Assembly: GCA_937948705.1 (NCBI GenBank)
Contig: CALECF010000121.1
Location: 1 to 15,614 of the forward strand
DNA from: an uncultured Anaerosolibacter sp.
GTDB lineage: Bacteria > Bacillota_A > Clostridia > Peptostreptococcales > Thermotaleaceae
Length of the DNA: 15,614 nucleotides
Reading direction: 5' to 3'
Position numbers and translations under genes: made by a program
Shown: positions 13,484-15,614 of the stretch, in pieces
Position numbering within the stretch: position 1 is the stretch's first letter
Layout: every line of letters begins with the position of its first letter
The notes under the pieces: generated by a model
What the model saw: the letters and a program-made list of their open reading frames with translations, nothing else
What the model was told of the DNA's origin: nothing
Database searches by the model: none

Positions 13484-14390
13484 TTTTTAATAGGACAGTA
13501 ACTGTAATTAAAGAAAATAATGTGGTTACAGATACAACAACAGCTGCATATTCTTTTTCTTTATCGAAGTCTTCTGCTAGTATTGCAGTCATAGCAGAGG
13601 CTGGCATGGCAGTCATAATAATTACTGCATTTACAGCTTTGGATGTATCCCCTACTAACAAGGAGAGTAAGTACATAATCCCAGGTATAATTATTAATTT
13701 GGCAGCTAACCCATAATATATTGTCCAATCCCTTAAATATCTTTTGATTTTTACATTTGCAAGTATAACCCCAATAATAATCATAGACAATGGACCTGTA
13801 ATATTTCCTATGCTTCTTATACTGGATAATAATGAGTTTGGTAGTTGAATATTAAATATCATGATCAAAATACCTATACAAACTGCCAAAATAGATGGGT
13901 TTAGTAGTATTTTTTTAAATTCCACCTTCAATTCTTTCTTATCAAAACTACCTTTAAATAGTATAAGTCCGTAAGTCCATAGAAATATTACGAAAAATAT
14001 ATTAAATATAGATCCATATACAACACCTTCTGCGCCGTATATAGAATTCAATATTGGAAATCCAACATACCCTGTATTAACAAACACATTAGCAAAATGC
14101 AATATTGTTTTTTTATCGTTTTTTACTGGTAGTAGGATTAAATAGGAAGCAATTGTCATTATTATATAAGCAATAATAGAATAATAAAAGGTTTTTATAA
14201 CGCCAGATTTAATAGCATTGTCATATGTATAGATAAAAGAAGAAAGAATCATAAAAGGCAATGCAATCTGTATAAGTATGTTTATTAACTCTTTATTTAT
14301 TTTTGCAGTGATAATTTTTTTCTTGCTGCCATATACGCCTACTAATATTATGATAAATAAAGAAACAACACTTTCTATAATAACTGACAT
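13473..14390 (-). CDS. AEC-family (auxin efflux carrier-like) permease
   Basis: A 305-residue membrane protein, the normal length for bacterial AEC carriers, which move malonate, malate, other organic anions or amino acids. It has about ten hydrophobic helices in two halves, starting with SVVSLFIIILVGVYG (about 7-21). The diagnostic segments FANVFVNTGYVGFPIL in the first half and TAMPASAMTAILAEDFDKE in the second mark the family's two discontinuous substrate-site helices. The ATG at 14390 is preceded by AAGGGGG (14404-14410) at a rather long 13 bases, with no better start visible. The gene is strikingly A/T-rich compared with the TetR operon. It neighbours a RocB-like hydrolase gene 224 bases upstream on the same strand. 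The substrate is undetermined. Confidence 0.9.
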   Translation of the reverse strand: MSVIIESVVSLFIIILVGVYGSKKKIITAKINKELINILIQIALPFMILSSFIYTYDNAIKSGVIKTFYYSIIAYIIMTIASYLILLPVKNDKKTILHFANVFVNTGYVGFPILNSIYGAEGVVYGSIFNIFFVIFLWTYGLILFKGSFDKKELKVEFKKILLNPSILAVCIGILIMIFNIQLPNSLLSSIRSIGNITGPLSMIIIGVILANVKIKRYLRDWTIYYGLAAKLIIIPGIMYLLSLLVGDTSKAVNAVIIMTAMPASAMTAILAEDFDKEKEYAAVVVSVTTLFSLITVTVLLKIIL

Positions 14391-14614
14391 TTCCAGAAAA
14401 ATACCCCCTTTTATTTAGGTATTCATCATTTTATGCAGTAATATAAAAGTACGTGACAGGGTTTTATTCTTTCTGGACATACAATATTTCAAGGAAGTTA
14501 TGTATATGTTCACTGGAACACCCATGGATTTGGAAGTAGTGACGTTAGTGGTTAGACGGTAGAATGGAATAAATAGTCCCTATGCTAAAAAATAAATCTA
14601 TTTTAATGTAAGAC
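14391..14614. other. intergenic stretch upstream of the AEC gene
   Basis: These 224 bases separate two minus-strand genes. I find no confident promoter, hairpin or small gene. The AEC ribosome binding site is the only clear element, with A/T-rich sequence behind it, where its promoter probably lies. Confidence 0.3.
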
Positions 14615-15614
14615 TTAGCAGTCCCCTTTATTCCAATCCAATAACAGGGAAATAGCATAATGCAGAAGCTGAGGGCTTCGATAGAGTAAATCCTCTTTGA
14701 AAACTCTCTCTGTAAGTTTATGGAAGTCTTTCCCCCAGGGCCCTATGTTTAGGCATGGCATAGAGAGGGCTTCGATTTCCTCAATAGGGATAGCATAAAG
14801 GGAACCAAAGAGAGGCATGCTTCCTTCAAGAACTTCTACGATTGCTTTCGAGTTTTTAATGGATGTATAGCTTAAATCTGAGATACCTGTAAAGAAGTAT
14901 TCTTTAGAGTATGCTTGATTGAAACGTTCCAATGAATAAGTCATGACACAATCCGATAGATTCCTAGTCTTATCACTTATATTTTCGATATATAGGTTTG
15001 ATACATTTGGATAATAGGGAGGTGCTAGCCCAATTACAACCCTTGGAGATATGTCATTGATAAAATTATAAATGGCTTCAACAAGAAAAAAATTACTTTC
15101 AATCATTGAAATGTTGCCAGTTTGAACCTGATTTTTTATATTCTCAAGGGCTTTATCATACTCAACCTTAAAAGTTTCACCATACTCGCTATAGGCTTCA
15201 TCATATAGCTCTTTGAAAGTTACTACTTTTGCTTTCCATGGTAATGGTTCAAAAGGCTTATTTGTTCTCGCTCTAAAAGTTTTATACCTCTCATTCATAC
15301 TGCTGATTAATTCTGAGAAAGCATTTATACAAATTTCCCGAATAGATTCTAGCATAGACGCAGGCTCTCTGTTTAAGGTAAGAATACTCAAACAGCCCCC
15401 TGCACTGGGCGGTAAAGATACATCATAGTTATATTTTCTATCCTTTAGATATAGCCATGTTGGTGGAGGAGAGGCTTCATTTTCAATGAAATCAGAAAGC
15501 TCCAAGTTAAGCTCTGTTTTACGTACAATTTCAGTTAGCAAGCTAACAGGATTAAAACCTTCGAAAACCTTTCCAACATGGGATAAAAATCCTCTGACAT
15601 AGAAGAATGGCATC
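14615..15614 (-). CDS. RocB-like M20-family hydrolase, C-terminal part (partial)
   Basis: At least 332 residues of a larger protein whose N-terminal part lies beyond the right edge. The in-frame ATG at 15613 is probably internal. The block LNIGPWGKDFHKLTERVF close to the end, and SDLSYTS before it, are the marks I know from RocB, the M20-type metallohydrolase-like protein of Bacillus arginine-utilisation operons (about 550-570 residues). The conserved His in KDFHKLTERV would be a metal ligand in M20 enzymes. A central helical region (about 110-200) fits the inserted domain of that family. The reaction catalysed by RocB is not well established. Nothing in the visible neighbourhood shows other arginine-pathway genes. 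The stop lies in a gap 224 bases before the AEC gene. Confidence 0.75.
   Translation of the reverse strand, partial: MPFFYVRGFLSHVGKVFEGFNPVSLLTEIVRKTELNLELSDFIENEASPPPTWLYLKDRKYNYDVSLPPSAGGCLSILTLNREPASMLESIREICINAFSELISSMNERYKTFRARTNKPFEPLPWKAKVVTFKELYDEAYSEYGETFKVEYDKALENIKNQVQTGNISMIESNFFLVEAIYNFINDISPRVVIGLAPPYYPNVSNLYIENISDKTRNLSDCVMTYSLERFNQAYSKEYFFTGISDLSYTSIKNSKAIVEVLEGSMPLFGSLYAIPIEEIEALSMPCLNIGPWGKDFHKLTERVFKEDLLYRSPQLLHYAISLLLDWNKGDC

Noticed and set aside
1..15614. Insertion sequence, integrase, attachment-site or CRISPR signatures that would explain the patchwork
   Set aside because: No transposase or integrase motifs, no terminal inverted repeats with target duplications and no regularly spaced repeats were seen on either strand.

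Overview
The window looks like chromosomal DNA of a spore-forming, low-G+C Firmicute, most likely a clostridial or related anaerobe. The reasons are A+T-rich DNA, strong AAGGAGG-type ribosome binding sites, Firmicute-type protein families (HxlR, a RocB-like M20 hydrolase, an SF0329-like protein, LysM proteins) and one possible sporulation (sigma-K-type) promoter. The genus cannot be fixed from the sequence. No rRNA, tRNA, CRISPR array, insertion sequence or phage gene was found.

Left part (1-1800), plus strand: the 3' end of an unrecognised gene, an alpha/beta hydrolase, then about 650 bases without an intact gene. That gap holds decayed VOC-family (PhnB/YjdN-like) sequence and a small helix-hairpin-helix gene broken by a one-base frameshift.

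Central part (1750-9044), plus strand: two drug-export-type units. The first is a TetR regulator followed by an MFS exporter, a two-module FtsX/MacB-type ABC permease and its ATPase. A near-consensus promoter precedes tetR. The same 13-bp palindrome (CGACCA-R-TGGTCG) lies at the tetR transcription start and again upstream of the MFS gene, so this reads as a self-regulated export operon. The second unit is a DrrAB-type ABC-2 transporter with its own strong promoter and a leader region containing A+T-rich dyads. It ends at a perfect 21-bp bidirectional terminator.

Right part (9450-15614): a GNAT acetyltransferase diverges from an HxlR regulator across a shared control region with an imperfect 31-bp dyad. 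Next comes an SF0329-like protein and a terminator. Four genes then lie on the minus strand: a LysM/HEAT-like protein, a cupin with a Tyr/Pro/Asn-rich duplicated N-terminus, an AEC-family permease, and the C-terminal part of a RocB-like M20 hydrolase that runs off the window. Between the cupin and AEC genes are plus-strand remnants of a VOC protein and of an acetyltransferase.

Taken together, this is an accessory region made of small regulator-plus-effector modules, rich in exporters and gene debris. The best leads are the twin-operator MFS+ABC operon, the possibly spore-associated cupin, and complementary VOC gene fragments lying 12 kb apart. No clearly new defence or mobile system is evident.
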